From contig NZ_CP044522.1 of the NCBI RefSeq assembly GCF_016495405.1, forward strand, positions 806,001 through 870,000: DNA of 64,000 bases. Direction: 5' to 3'. The notes under the pieces are model-generated. The model saw nothing but the letters and a program-made list of their open reading frames with translations. It was not told where the DNA came from and made no database searches. This stretch comes from Cobetia sp. cqz5-12. Lineage in GTDB: Bacteria; Pseudomonadota; Gammaproteobacteria; Pseudomonadales; Halomonadaceae. Shown one piece after another: positions 52,076-60,593 of this stretch. The position numbers and the translations under genes are program-made. Position 1 is the first letter of the stretch. Every line of letters begins with the position of its first letter.

Positions 52076-53299
52076 ATGGCGGTAGGGCCTTCCACTTTTC
52101 CCGCTGACATGCCGGCGATTGCCGGCTTTCAGATCGGGGTTGCTGAAGCCGGTATCAAGAAGCCGGGTCGTCGTGATCTGGTGATCATGGCCCTCGAGGC
52201 AGGGTCGCGTCTTGCAGGCACTTTTACCCGCAACGCCTTCTGCGCGGCGCCGGTCCATGTCGCACGTGAGCACCTCACGGCAGGCGTCGAAGGACCGCGT
52301 TATCTGGTGATCAACACCGGTAATGCCAATGCGGGAACCGGCGAGCAGGGCATGACCGATGCTCGCGCGACCTGCCAGGCCCTGGCGGAGATCGCCGGCT
52401 GTGATGCCCGGGCAGTGATGCCGTTCTCGACCGGCGTGATCGGTGAACCGCTGCCGATGGGTCGCCTGACGGCGGCGTTGCCGACAGCCTTTGCCAACCT
52501 GGGTGAGGGCGACTGGTCTGCCGCAGCGCATGGCATCATGACCACCGATACGCGGCCCAAGGGCAGCTGGCGGATGCTGACGTTGAGCAATGGCGAGAGC
52601 GTGACGCTGGCGGGTGTTTCCAAGGGCTCCGGCATGATCTGCCCGAACATGGCGACCATGCTGGGCTTCGTGGCCACTGATGCTGATCTCGCCATCGATC
52701 AGGCGGCGCTCGACGCCATGCTGCGCCGGGTGGTGGTCAAGAGCTTCAACAGCATCACCGTCGATTCCGATACCTCCACCAATGACGCCTGCATGCTGGC
52801 TGTCACGGGGCAGGCCGGGCGTGTCGAGGGTGAAGACCTGATCGCGTTCGAGGCTGCTCTGGCGGAGGTCATGCTGGAGCTGGCTCAGGCCATCATTCGT
52901 GATGGCGAGGGGGCGACCAAGTTCGTCACCATCGAGGTCAGCGAGGCGCGTTCACAGGAAGAGGCACGTGCCGTCGGCTTTACCGTCGCGCACTCGCCGC
53001 TGGTCAAGACAGCCCTCTATGCCAGCGACGCCAACTGGGGGCGCATTCTGGCGGCCGTCGGACGTGCGCCGCTGGAAGAACTGGACGTCACGGGTGTCGC
53101 GATCACGCTCAATGACGTCACCATCGTCGAACAGGGCGGCCGTGCCGACAGCTATACCGAAGCCGCCGGCAGTGCCGCCATGGCCGAGGAAGAGCTGGTG
53201 ATCGGCATCCGCCTGGGACGTGGACAGCAGGAAGCTCGCATCTGGACATCGGATCTGTCCCACGATTACGTCTCGATCAACGCTGATTATCGTAGCTGA
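52076..53299 (+). CDS. argJ: Bifunctional ornithine acetyltransferase / N-acetylglutamate synthase ArgJ
   Basis: A 407-residue enzyme recycling the acetyl group in arginine biosynthesis. The self-cleavage site is in KGSGMICPNMATMLGF, where the Thr after MA becomes the N-terminal nucleophile of the beta subunit. AGTFTRNAFCAAPV and INTGNANAGTGEQG are typical. The secA-argJ-mutT order is that of Pseudomonas. Confidence 0.97.
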   Translation: MAVGPSTFPADMPAIAGFQIGVAEAGIKKPGRRDLVIMALEAGSRLAGTFTRNAFCAAPVHVAREHLTAGVEGPRYLVINTGNANAGTGEQGMTDARATCQALAEIAGCDARAVMPFSTGVIGEPLPMGRLTAALPTAFANLGEGDWSAAAHGIMTTDTRPKGSWRMLTLSNGESVTLAGVSKGSGMICPNMATMLGFVATDADLAIDQAALDAMLRRVVVKSFNSITVDSDTSTNDACMLAVTGQAGRVEGEDLIAFEAALAEVMLELAQAIIRDGEGATKFVTIEVSEARSQEEARAVGFTVAHSPLVKTALYASDANWGRILAAVGRAPLEELDVTGVAITLNDVTIVEQGGRADSYTEAAGSAAMAEEELVIGIRLGRGQQEARIWTSDLSHDYVSINADYRS

Positions 53300-53406
53300 C
53301 GCCCGAGGGCGAAGGCTTACGCTGAAACGGTAATGCAATATCTCCCGCAGGCTTCGCCTCTCGAGGCGGAGTCGGATGTACAACGCGAGTCAAAGGTACA
53401 GGCATC

Positions 53407-54360
53407 ATGCCGAAGCGAAGGGTTCACGTGGCGGCTGCCGCCATCTTAAACGAACAGGGCCAGGTCCTGATTGCACGTCGTCCTTCGACGGTGGATCAGG
53501 GTGGCTTGTGGGAGTTTCCGGGTGGCAAGCTGGCGCCTTACGAAACCGGTCTGGAAGCGCTCAAGCGTGAGCTGTGCGAAGAGTTGGGTATCGAGATCAT
53601 TCGTGCTCAGCCGCTGATCCGTATTCATCACGAATACCCGGACAAGCACATCCTGCTGGATGTGTGGGAAACGCGTCAGTTCACTGGCGAGCCCTTTGGT
53701 CGTGAAGGGCAGGCAGTGCGCTGGGTCGAGATCGAGGATCTCTACAAGTACGCCTTCCCGGCGGCGAATCTGCCGATTCTGCGGGCGGTCTCGCTGCCGC
53801 GCGAGTATCTGATCACGCCAGAAGAAGCTGATGAAAACGTCTTCGAGACACGTCTGATGCGTGCACTGGATGAAGACGGCGTGCGTCTGGTCCAGCTGCG
53901 CGCCAAGGAGCTGGATGAGGCGGCCTATATCGCGCGTGCCGAGAAGGCGCTGGCGATCTGTCACGCGCGTGGCGCCCGCCTGCTGCTCAATGCCGAACCG
54001 TCCATGCTCGACAAGGTCGATGCGGATGGTATCCACCTGACCAGCGTGCGTCTGGCAGAGCTGGCGGAAAAGGGCGAGCGCCCGATTGCCGCCAACAAGT
54101 GGCTGTCTGCCTCCACCCACGATCAGCAGCAGCTGGATCAGGCCGGTCGTGTGGCGTGTGACTTCGTGTCACTGTCGCCGCTGCGTGTGACGCCGTCGCA
54201 TCCGGAGCGTCCGCCGCTGGGCTGGCATGACTTCCAGGGGCTGGTCGAACAGGCGTGCATGCCGGTCTATGCGCTGGGTGGCATGTCCCGCTATGATAGC
54301 GATCACGCACGCGCCGTTGGTGCCCAGGGGATCGCATCGATCCGTGATTTCTGGAAATGA
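53407..54360 (+). CDS. MutT-like Nudix hydrolase fused to a thiamine-phosphate-synthase-like domain
   Basis: A 317-residue two-domain protein. Residues 1-130 are a Nudix hydrolase with the full box GX5EX7REUXEEXGU (G39-I62), like MutT that removes 8-oxo-dGTP. Residues ~140-317 resemble ThiE/TenI (RLVQLRAKELDE, ARLLLNAEPSMLDKVDADGIHLTSVRLA, DFVSLSPLRVTPSHPE, VYALGGMSRYD) with a degenerate active site. Such Nudix-ThiE-like fusions occur after argJ in Pseudomonas. MutT function is likely; the second domain's role is unknown. Confidence 0.93.
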   Translation: MPKRRVHVAAAAILNEQGQVLIARRPSTVDQGGLWEFPGGKLAPYETGLEALKRELCEELGIEIIRAQPLIRIHHEYPDKHILLDVWETRQFTGEPFGREGQAVRWVEIEDLYKYAFPAANLPILRAVSLPREYLITPEEADENVFETRLMRALDEDGVRLVQLRAKELDEAAYIARAEKALAICHARGARLLLNAEPSMLDKVDADGIHLTSVRLAELAEKGERPIAANKWLSASTHDQQQLDQAGRVACDFVSLSPLRVTPSHPERPPLGWHDFQGLVEQACMPVYALGGMSRYDSDHARAVGAQGIASIRDFWK

Positions 54361-54390
54361 TGATCGCGCGTTGATGGCAGTTGTCTGAAC

Positions 54391-54428
54391 AAAAAAGACC
54401 CTCGAGGCTAGCCTCGAGGGTCTTTTTT
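54391..54428. terminator. Bidirectional terminator between mutT and yacG
   Basis: A 38-bp perfect palindrome: AAAAAAGACCCTCGAGGC (54391-54408), TA, and its complement (54411-54428), with A6 and T6 on the outer sides. Confidence 0.95.
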
Positions 54429-54488
54429 GTTGCCGAGCACTTTTGTTGCCGAGCATCTTGGTTATCGAGCGTCTTGAGTGTCTAGCTC
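54425..54488. repeat. 16-bp degenerate tandem repeat next to the terminator
   Basis: TTTTGTTGCCGAGCAC (54425-54440) and TTTTGTTGCCGAGCAT (54441-54456) are nearly identical. CTTGGTTATCGAGCGT (54457-54472) and CTTGAGTGTCTAGCTC (54473-54488) are weaker copies. The array begins in the T tract of the terminator and reaches towards the yacG stop. Confidence 0.7.
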
Positions 54489-54523
54489 TGCATCAGTCTG
54501 AACCAGCAGGGCTTTCTCGAGCG

Positions 54524-54769
54524 CTACTGCTGATGCATGTCGCGCTCCATGCGCGCCACCATCTCGTCGATGCTGGTCTCATCCATGGCAGGCTCACCGG
54601 CGATGCTGTGGGATTCGTCAGCCCAGGCGCCAAGATCCAGCAGTTGGCAGCGTTTGCTGCAGAAGGGGCGAAACTCGCTGGCGGCACTCCATACCACGTC
54701 GGTACGGCATTGCGGGCAAGCGACGGTCAATGGTGTCTTGCCATTGTGGGAAGCGGTGGCATCAGACAT
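54524..54769 (-). CDS. yacG: DNA gyrase inhibitor YacG
   Basis: An 81-residue zinc-finger protein. The four Cys ligands are in CPQC and CSKRC, and [19 protein letters not shown] is diagnostic. In E. coli YacG binds GyrB and blocks DNA binding. It overlaps the coaE end by 8 bases and closes the pilB-pilC-pilD-coaE-yacG run. Confidence 0.96.
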   Translation of the reverse strand: MSDATASHNGKTPLTVACPQCRTDVVWSAASEFRPFCSKRCQLLDLGAWADESHSIAGEPAMDETSIDEMVARMERDMHQQ

Positions 54770-55412
54770 GAGGGGTGTCCTGAAACGGTGTATGGGGAGC
54801 GCTCAGTGATCGATAGTAGGCATCGATGGCCGCTACCTGTTCACGAAGATGCGCTTGGCTTCCGTCATTGTCGATGACATCGTCGGCCTTGGCCAGTCGT
54901 GTCTCACGTGGCAGCTGGGCGGCGAGGATGGCGCGTACCTGCGCTTCGCTGACACCATCGCGACTCAGCGTGCGCGCCAGCTGGATATCCTGGCTGACAT
55001 CCACCACCAGGGTGCGTGAGACGAGGCTGTCCTGCCCGGACTCGAACAGCAGGGGAGAGACCAGCAGGCGATAGGGGCTGGTCATGGCCGCGAGATGCTC
55101 GACGATCCGCTCCCGGATACGCGGATGGGTGCAGCGCTCCAGCCATTGGCGCTCCTCGGGGGCAGCAAAGATCCGCTCGCGCAGTGCGGCGCGATCAAGC
55201 TCGCCCTGCGCCGTGACGATTGACTCGCCGAAGTGGGCGATGATCTCGGCCAGTGCGGTCTCGCCGGGGCGCACGATCTCGCGCGAGACATCATCGGCAT
55301 CCACCCACTGGATGCCCAGCTCGCCGAAGAGTCGCGCGACGCTCGACTTGCCGCTGCCGATGCCGCCGGTGACCCCGATGATAGGGCCTTGGGTTGGAGA
55401 GGACGTCGTCAT
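54762..55412 (-). CDS. coaE: Dephospho-CoA kinase CoaE
   Basis: A 216-residue kinase for the last step of coenzyme A synthesis. P-loop [17 protein letters not shown], and [23 protein letters not shown] and PLLFESGQ are family segments. The ATG at 55412 overlaps the pilD stop (ATGA). Longer upstream frame to 55598 lies inside pilD and was rejected. Confidence 0.96.
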   Translation of the reverse strand: MTTSSPTQGPIIGVTGGIGSGKSSVARLFGELGIQWVDADDVSREIVRPGETALAEIIAHFGESIVTAQGELDRAALRERIFAAPEERQWLERCTHPRIRERIVEHLAAMTSPYRLLVSPLLFESGQDSLVSRTLVVDVSQDIQLARTLSRDGVSEAQVRAILAAQLPRETRLAKADDVIDNDGSQAHLREQVAAIDAYYRSLSAPHTPFQDTPHV

Positions 55413-56269
55413 GCGCCGATCACGCTCAGGTAGAGGCTCATCAAGGGCGTGCCAAACAGCAGAGCAATCCAGCCGGCAACCGCCAGGTAAGGGCCGAAGG
55501 GCATCGGTGCGCCGCGCAGACGCGGTACCAGCAGTTGCAGCAGGATGCCCAGAACGGCCCCGAGACCGGCGGACAGAATCAGCAACAGCGGCAACCACTG
55601 CCAGCCGAGCCAGGCACCCAGCGCGGCGAGCAGCTTGAAGTCACCGTAGCCCATGCCTTCCTTGCCGGTGATCAGCTTGAATAGCCAGTAGAAGCTCCAC
55701 AGCACCAGATAGCCCGCCATCGCGCCGATAACGGCACTGGGCAGCATCAAAGGCTGGAACAGCAACTGATAAGCAAGGCCTGCCCACAGTAGTGGCAGGG
55801 TGATGGCATCTGGCAGCAACTGGGTGCGGAAGTCGATGACTGACAGCACCAGCAGGGTCAGACAGGCACCGAAGATCCACAGGCTCTGTGTCTCCAGGCC
55901 GTAGATCAACGCGATGGAAGCGCCGAGCGCGCCACCGGCAAGTTCCACCAGCGGATACTGCGCGCTGATACGCGTATTGCAGCTGGCGCAGCGACCACGC
56001 CGTTTCAGCCAGCCGAGAATGGGGAGGTTATCGTGCCACTTGATTGGCGTGTCACAGCCCGGGCAGCGTGATGCGGGCACCAGCAGATTGAAGCGCGGTG
56101 TATCTTCGGCTTCCAGCTCCAATGCCTCGCGGGCCTCGGCGCGCCATTGACGCATCATCATCACGGGCAGGCGAGTGATGACGACATTCAGAAAGCTGCC
56201 GATCAGCAAACCGAATATACCGGCCAGGCAGGCTAGCAGTGTGGGGGAGAGTTGGGCGAGTGATTCCAC
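55409..56269 (-). CDS. pilD: Type IV prepilin peptidase / N-methyltransferase PilD
   Basis: A 286-residue membrane aspartic protease that cleaves and N-methylates prepilins. The zinc-binding CxxC pairs are in CPGCDTPIKWHDN and CASCNTRIS. The catalytic Asp residues lie in VIDFRTQLLPD and the GxGD motif MGYGDFKLLAALGAWLGW. About eight helices. Encoded after pilC. Confidence 0.97.
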   Translation of the reverse strand: MESLAQLSPTLLACLAGIFGLLIGSFLNVVITRLPVMMMRQWRAEAREALELEAEDTPRFNLLVPASRCPGCDTPIKWHDNLPILGWLKRRGRCASCNTRISAQYPLVELAGGALGASIALIYGLETQSLWIFGACLTLLVLSVIDFRTQLLPDAITLPLLWAGLAYQLLFQPLMLPSAVIGAMAGYLVLWSFYWLFKLITGKEGMGYGDFKLLAALGAWLGWQWLPLLLILSAGLGAVLGILLQLLVPRLRGAPMPFGPYLAVAGWIALLFGTPLMSLYLSVIGA

Positions 56270-56294
56270 GAGTCGTCCTTGTCAGTAAATGACA

Positions 56295-56322
56295 CGGCCG
56301 CGTCCCTGAGGTGGCGCGGCCG
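56295..56322. terminator. Stem-loop between pilC and pilD
   Basis: CGGCCGCG (56295-56302) pairs with CGCGGCCG (56315-56322) in the 90-bp pilC-pilD gap. No T tract, so partial termination or mRNA stabilisation is possible. Confidence 0.35.
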
Positions 56323-56359
56323 CTTGGCATGAAAGCATCTTTCGGGTGCAGGCCGCGTT

Positions 56360-57598
56360 CTAGATCGCGTTGCCCAGCTCGAAGATGGGTAGATACATCG
56401 AGACCACAAGCCCGCCCACCAGGGTGCCTAGCACCACGATGATCAAGGGCTCCAGCAATGAGGTCAGCGCATCTACCTTGTTGTCGACGTCTTCTTCATA
56501 GAAGTCGGCGACCTTGTTGAGCATGGCATCCAGTGAGCCGGATTCCTCGCCAATTGCCACCATCTGTACCGCCAGTGTCGGAAACAGCTGGGTATTGCGC
56601 ATGGCGAAGTTCAGCTGCTGGCCGGTAGAGACATCTTCCTTGATCTGGGCAATGGCGCGCTCGTAGACCTTGTTGCCTGAGGCGCCGGCGGCAGTATCAA
56701 GCGATTCCACTAACGGAACACCTGCCTGGAAGGTCGTAGCCAATGTACGTGAATAACGAGCGACAGACGATTTATCCAGAATATCGCCGAGCACAGGTAC
56801 CTTGAGCATGAAGCGGTGACAGCCATAAGCAAATTTTTCAGATCGTTTCATGCCTTGAGCAATAAGCATTCCAGTAAGCACTACTATGCCAAGGGCTACA
56901 TACCAGTAGTTTTGAGCGTACTCAGACAGATTAATAGTCAATTGAGTAAATGCTGGGAGTTCTGCGCCAAAGCCTTGAAAAAGAGTTTCAAATTGTGGAA
57001 CTACCTTGATCAACAGAATAGCTGTTACCCCGATCCCGACGCCGATCACGGCGATAGGGTAATAAAGGGCTTTCTTGACGCGCGCCTTGAGGGAATCAAT
57101 CTTTTCTTTATACGTCGCGACACGATCGAGCATCTTATCCAGGGCGCCAGCTTGTTCGCCGGCTTCGACAAGATTGGCAAACAGGTTATCAAAATGCTGG
57201 GGGTGTTTGCGCAAGGCTTCCGAAAAACTGGCGCCTGCTCCCACCTGATTCATCATGTCTTCGACCAGATGACGCATACCTGGACTCTTCATGCTTTCAG
57301 CCACGATGCCGAATGCCTGAAGTACCGGTACGCCAGCACGGATCATGGTCGCCATCTGACGGGCGAACATGGTGACATCCTTGCCGCTGACCTTCTTGCT
57401 ACCACCAAACAGGGAGGACTTCTTGCGCAGGCGCTTGAGCACGATTCCCTGGCTGACCAGCGTGTTCTTGACCTGATCGACGTTGGCCGACATCAGCTCG
57501 CCCTTGACGTTTTCGCCACGCGAGTTCTTGCCCGACCATTGCCAAGTTTCAATGCCCGCTTTTTTCTTGTCTTTCTTGGCAGTTCTGGGAGTTGCCAT
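56360..57598 (-). CDS. pilC: Type IV pilus inner-membrane platform protein PilC
   Basis: A 412-residue platform protein with two homologous GspF/PilC domains (about 70-200 and 275-400) and three membrane helices. FARQMATMIRAGVPVLQAF and the GNKVYERAIAQIKEDVSTGQ region are typical. It couples PilB and PilT to pilus assembly. The DNA of the middle part (about 56700-57200, clearest at 56820-57010) is much more AT-rich than the ends and uses different codons, suggesting a mosaic allele. Confidence 0.96.
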   Translation of the reverse strand: MATPRTAKKDKKKAGIETWQWSGKNSRGENVKGELMSANVDQVKNTLVSQGIVLKRLRKKSSLFGGSKKVSGKDVTMFARQMATMIRAGVPVLQAFGIVAESMKSPGMRHLVEDMMNQVGAGASFSEALRKHPQHFDNLFANLVEAGEQAGALDKMLDRVATYKEKIDSLKARVKKALYYPIAVIGVGIGVTAILLIKVVPQFETLFQGFGAELPAFTQLTINLSEYAQNYWYVALGIVVLTGMLIAQGMKRSEKFAYGCHRFMLKVPVLGDILDKSSVARYSRTLATTFQAGVPLVESLDTAAGASGNKVYERAIAQIKEDVSTGQQLNFAMRNTQLFPTLAVQMVAIGEESGSLDAMLNKVADFYEEDVDNKVDALTSLLEPLIIVVLGTLVGGLVVSMYLPIFELGNAI

Positions 57599-57775
57599 GT
57601 CAGTTATCGTTCCCTGATAAATGGGGAGCAGGCATTGAAGATCGAGCCATGATCAATGCCTGGGTCATCTTGTCTTCAATGTGCCTGATGACTGAGGAAA
57701 AGTCAGCTATCTGGCGTATTGATCGTTGCCAGACATCATATGCGATCACTCCATGCTCGACCTGTCAGCAGTGGC
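57599..57775 (-). promoter_or_regulatory. pilB-pilC gap with mutually exclusive hairpins
   Basis: CAGGCATTGA (57629-57638) is a perfect complement of TCAATGCCTG (57653-57662). The overlapping CAGGCATTGAAGA can also pair with TCTTCAATG-TG-CCTG (57673-57687), with a 2-base bulge. The two stems share one arm and cannot form together. They lie in the mRNA between the pilB stop and the pilC start. Confidence 0.45.
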
Positions 57776-59512
57776 TCAGTCCTTGGTGATACGATTGACT
57801 TCTTCCAGCGAGGTCATGCCCGACATCACCTTGCGCAAGCCGCTACGCCTCAGGTCAGAAAGCCCTTCCTTGCGCGCCTGGTCTGCCAGCTCGATGGCGG
57901 TGCCCTCACGCATGATCAAGCGGCTCATCTCATCCGAGATCGGCATGACTTCATAAATGCCGACTCGCCCCTTGTAACCCAGTGTGCACTGGCTGCAACC
58001 GACGGGGCGGAATATGGTCGCTGCCTCGAGTTCTGCTGCACTGAAGCCATTGTCTTCACTGAAGCCCATCGAGGCCATCGCCTCGGGCGGAATTTCCGTG
58101 GGCTGGCGGCAGTGGGTGCACAGGCGACGCGCAAGGCGCTGAGCGATGATCAACGAGACGGAGCTCGCGATGTTGAAAGGGGCAATCCCCATGTTGCTCA
58201 GACGCGTCAGTGTCTCGGGTGCTGAGTTGGTGTGCAGGGTAGAAAGCACCAGGTGGCCGGTCTGTGCAGCCTTGACAGCAATCTCGGCGGTTTCCTTGTC
58301 TCGAATTTCCCCCACCATCACTACATCGGGATCCTGGCGCAGGAAGGCGCGCAGGGCCGAGGCGAAGTCCAGTCCGATCTTGGGTAGCACGTTGACCTGG
58401 TTGACGCCTTCTACCTTGAGTTCGACCGGATCTTCCGCCGTCGAGATATTGCGCTCCGGTGTATTGAGGATATTCAAGCCGGTGTAGAGCGTCACGGTCT
58501 TGCCGCTACCGGTAGGCCCAGTGACCAGAATCATGCCCTGGGGCTGATTCAGCGTCTTTTCGAACATGGCGCGCTGTTCGGGTTCGAAGCCCAGCGCCTC
58601 GATGCCCATCTTGGCCGAGCTGGGGTCCAGGATACGCAGTACCAGCTTCTCGCCATACACGGTGGGTAGTGTATTGACGCGGAAATCGATGGAACGGGAC
58701 TTGGACAGGCGCAGCTTGATCGCGCCGTCCTGCGGTAAACGGCGCTCAGAAATATCCATGCGCGACATGACCTTCAGGCGTGCCGAGATCCGGTTACGCA
58801 TATTGAAGGGTGGACGGGTATTCTCAACCAACATGCCATCGATACGAAAACGAATGCGATAGGTGGATTCGTAGGGCTCGAAGTGGATATCCGAGGCACC
58901 ACGCTTGATGGCATCCAGCAGTACCTTGTGAACGAAGCGCACCACTGGCGCATCATCACTGTTGGCTGTAATGGCTAGATCGTTGTTGTTATCTTCTTCG
59001 CCTTCAAAATCCAGCCCATCGAGTGCTTCGCCATCTTCGCTCAGCATGTCCATGGCGCTTTCTTCGCCGGCTTCCAGGTACTGCTCCAATGCTGGCGTCA
59101 GCTGGTCGGCGGCGACCAGGACACTCTCGATCGACAAGCCAGTGGCAAATTGCAGCTCATCTAAATGCGTAAGTGTTGATGGGGAGGGCACGCCGACGGT
59201 CAGCCGATGCTCACGGCGATAGAGTGGCAGTACACCCAGCTTGCGCAAGACCTTCTCGGGCAGCTCGTCAATGGAAGGCAGCGAGTCGATACGAAGGGCA
59301 TCGAGATCCACATACGGCAGGCCATATTCCCAGGCGGCCGCCAATGTCGCGTCACGTGCTGTCACCAGACCATGCGCAATGATGTGCAGCAACAGGCTTT
59401 CCCCGGCCTCATTGGCTTCCTGTTCAGCCAGCTGTGCTGCCTGTGGTTCGAGCAGGCCAGAGTCGACCAGTCGGGCGGCAAATCCTTTTAGCATGTGTTC
59501 TGACTGGGGCAT
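57776..59512 (-). CDS. pilB: Type IV pilus extension ATPase PilB
   Basis: A 578-residue hexameric ATPase driving pilus polymerisation. N-terminal GspE/MshEN domain (about 1-150), then the ATPase with Walker A GPTGSGKTV (332-340), Walker B DVVMVGEIRD (396-405) and the tetracysteine zinc site C465, C468, C506, C509. Length fits PilB. An acidic stretch (150-180) precedes the ATPase. It is divergent from pilA. Confidence 0.97.
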   Translation of the reverse strand: MPQSEHMLKGFAARLVDSGLLEPQAAQLAEQEANEAGESLLLHIIAHGLVTARDATLAAAWEYGLPYVDLDALRIDSLPSIDELPEKVLRKLGVLPLYRREHRLTVGVPSPSTLTHLDELQFATGLSIESVLVAADQLTPALEQYLEAGEESAMDMLSEDGEALDGLDFEGEEDNNNDLAITANSDDAPVVRFVHKVLLDAIKRGASDIHFEPYESTYRIRFRIDGMLVENTRPPFNMRNRISARLKVMSRMDISERRLPQDGAIKLRLSKSRSIDFRVNTLPTVYGEKLVLRILDPSSAKMGIEALGFEPEQRAMFEKTLNQPQGMILVTGPTGSGKTVTLYTGLNILNTPERNISTAEDPVELKVEGVNQVNVLPKIGLDFASALRAFLRQDPDVVMVGEIRDKETAEIAVKAAQTGHLVLSTLHTNSAPETLTRLSNMGIAPFNIASSVSLIIAQRLARRLCTHCRQPTEIPPEAMASMGFSEDNGFSAAELEAATIFRPVGCSQCTLGYKGRVGIYEVMPISDEMSRLIMREGTAIELADQARKEGLSDLRRSGLRKVMSGMTSLEEVNRITKD

Positions 59513-59873
59513 GACACTCTTCCTGTTGCAGTTGCCGATGGACCTACTCTGACTGCTTCAAACGTGAAGCATGCGCTGATGCGCTGTGCGCAAACTCTGG
59601 TGCGGTAAGCCATCGTATAACAAATATCGTCTTGCAGAAGAGTGTAGCTGGATTGCCCAGCGCTAGGAATGGCGCATTCATGACATGAAAGGAGGATAGG
59701 GCTTGTGGAGGTGAGCTAGCCAAACGCTGGTGGGGCGGGAGTAACGTTGAAGAGATCCTGAATCTCGATCACAAACTTTTTGTGTTCGTTGCTTGCAATG
59801 TCACTGAGTGTAATCTATTGTAACAACCAAGCAGCCGTCAGCGCCGCCAAGAAAGCGTCTTGCGACATGGCAA

Positions 59874-59888
59874 TGGCACCTGAACTGT
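59874..59888 (+). promoter_or_regulatory. Weak sigma-54-like -24/-12 candidate for pilA
   Basis: TGGCAC matches the -24 element well, but the -12 element reads CTGT where TTGC is expected. pilA is sigma-54 dependent in Pseudomonas, so the site is worth noting, but the match is partial and it is about 200 bases from the start codon. Confidence 0.2.
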
Positions 59889-59933
59889 GGCTGTGGTATC
59901 ACTCGTCCCGTCCGGTCGACACCCCGTGATATC

Positions 59934-59975
59934 AAGATGTTATGCTGGTAAAGATGTTATTGGGAACATTAGAAT
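59934..59975 (+). promoter_or_regulatory. Direct repeats and -10 box upstream of pilA
   Basis: AAGATGTTAT occurs twice exactly, 17 bp apart (59934-59943, 59951-59960). The second copy covers the -35 position of a TAGAAT -10 box at 59970-59975 that has no -35 of its own. This is the layout of an activator-dependent promoter. Confidence 0.4.
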
Positions 59976-60085
59976 CAAGCGCCCACACTGACATTCTTCT
60001 GTAACATCCTGCTGGTCAGGGAAGGTAACCGGGGTTTCAGGGCGTACGACCTGATCTCACTACGCAAATGCAAGGGAGTCACACC

Positions 60086-60523
60086 ATGACACGCAAGCAA
60101 CAAGCTGGTTTTACACTTATCGAGCTGATGATCGTTATTGCCATCATTGGTATTTTGGCTGCTATAGCAATCCCGCGTTACCAGGATTATACTAAGCGTG
60201 CTAATGTCTCTGAAGGTTTGCAGTTGGCAGCAGCTGCCAAAACTGCAGTTACAGAAGTGTATTCTACTTCTAGTAGCTTCCCTACTTCTAATGCAGCGGC
60301 AGGCTTACAGGATGCTGATACCATTACAGGTAATGCGGTTGATTCTGTGACAGTAGGGGATCTTGGTGTTATTACAGTGAACTACAACAGCACCGTAGAT
60401 GACGGCGCGGAGATTACTCTCACTCCTTCCGCTGCATCTGGTGGCAGTATTACTTGGAGTTGTGGTAAAAATGCAACCATGGATGATGCATGGGTGCCTG
60501 CAGACTGTCGTTCTGGTTCATAA
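60086..60523 (+). CDS. pilA: Type IV major pilin PilA
   Basis: A 145-residue type IVa pilin. The leader MTRKQQAG is cut before Phe, giving mature [22 protein letters not shown] with Glu5. Two Cys near the end (C126, C141) form the D-loop disulfide. The globular part is Ser/Thr/Ala-rich with several possible O-modification sites, and the last residue is Ser (RSGS). The gene is more AT-rich than its surroundings. The ATG at 60086 has AAGGGAG; the upstream ATG at 60068 would lengthen the leader. Divergent from pilB. Confidence 0.97.
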   Translation: MTRKQQAGFTLIELMIVIAIIGILAAIAIPRYQDYTKRANVSEGLQLAAAAKTAVTEVYSTSSSFPTSNAAAGLQDADTITGNAVDSVTVGDLGVITVNYNSTVDDGAEITLTPSAASGGSITWSCGKNATMDDAWVPADCRSGS

Positions 60524-60540
60524 TATCAATCTATGATCTT

Positions 60541-60574
60541 AAAAGGGGCTGCACTGACGTGCAGTCCCTTTTTT
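60541..60574 (+). terminator. Terminator or attenuator after pilA
   Basis: A 14-bp stem with one G-U pair (60541-60554 with 60559-60572) around TGAC, followed by T6. It lies 17 bases after the pilA stop and 20 bases before the next gene, so transcription of that gene depends on readthrough or another promoter. Confidence 0.9.
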
Positions 60575-60593
60575 ATTGATATGAGGGATCTAA

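Larger units (their letters stand above)
59513..60085. promoter_or_regulatory. Divergent pilB-pilA regulatory region (573 bp)
   Basis: No gene is seen. The GC content falls towards pilA. Elements: CACAAA-CTT-TTTGTG dyad (59771-59785); a half-consensus sigma-54-like site TGGCAC (59874-59879) with a poor -12 (CTGT, 59885-59888); two direct repeats AAGATGTTAT (59934-59943 and 59951-59960); and a -10-like TAGAAT (59970-59975). pilA would then have a leader of about 100 bases, with AAGGGAG before its ATG. Confidence 0.5.

Noticed and set aside
56816..57652. 278-codon plus-strand frame opposite pilC
   Set aside because: Antisense to pilC; it survives because of the AT-rich central segment and has no recognisable domain.
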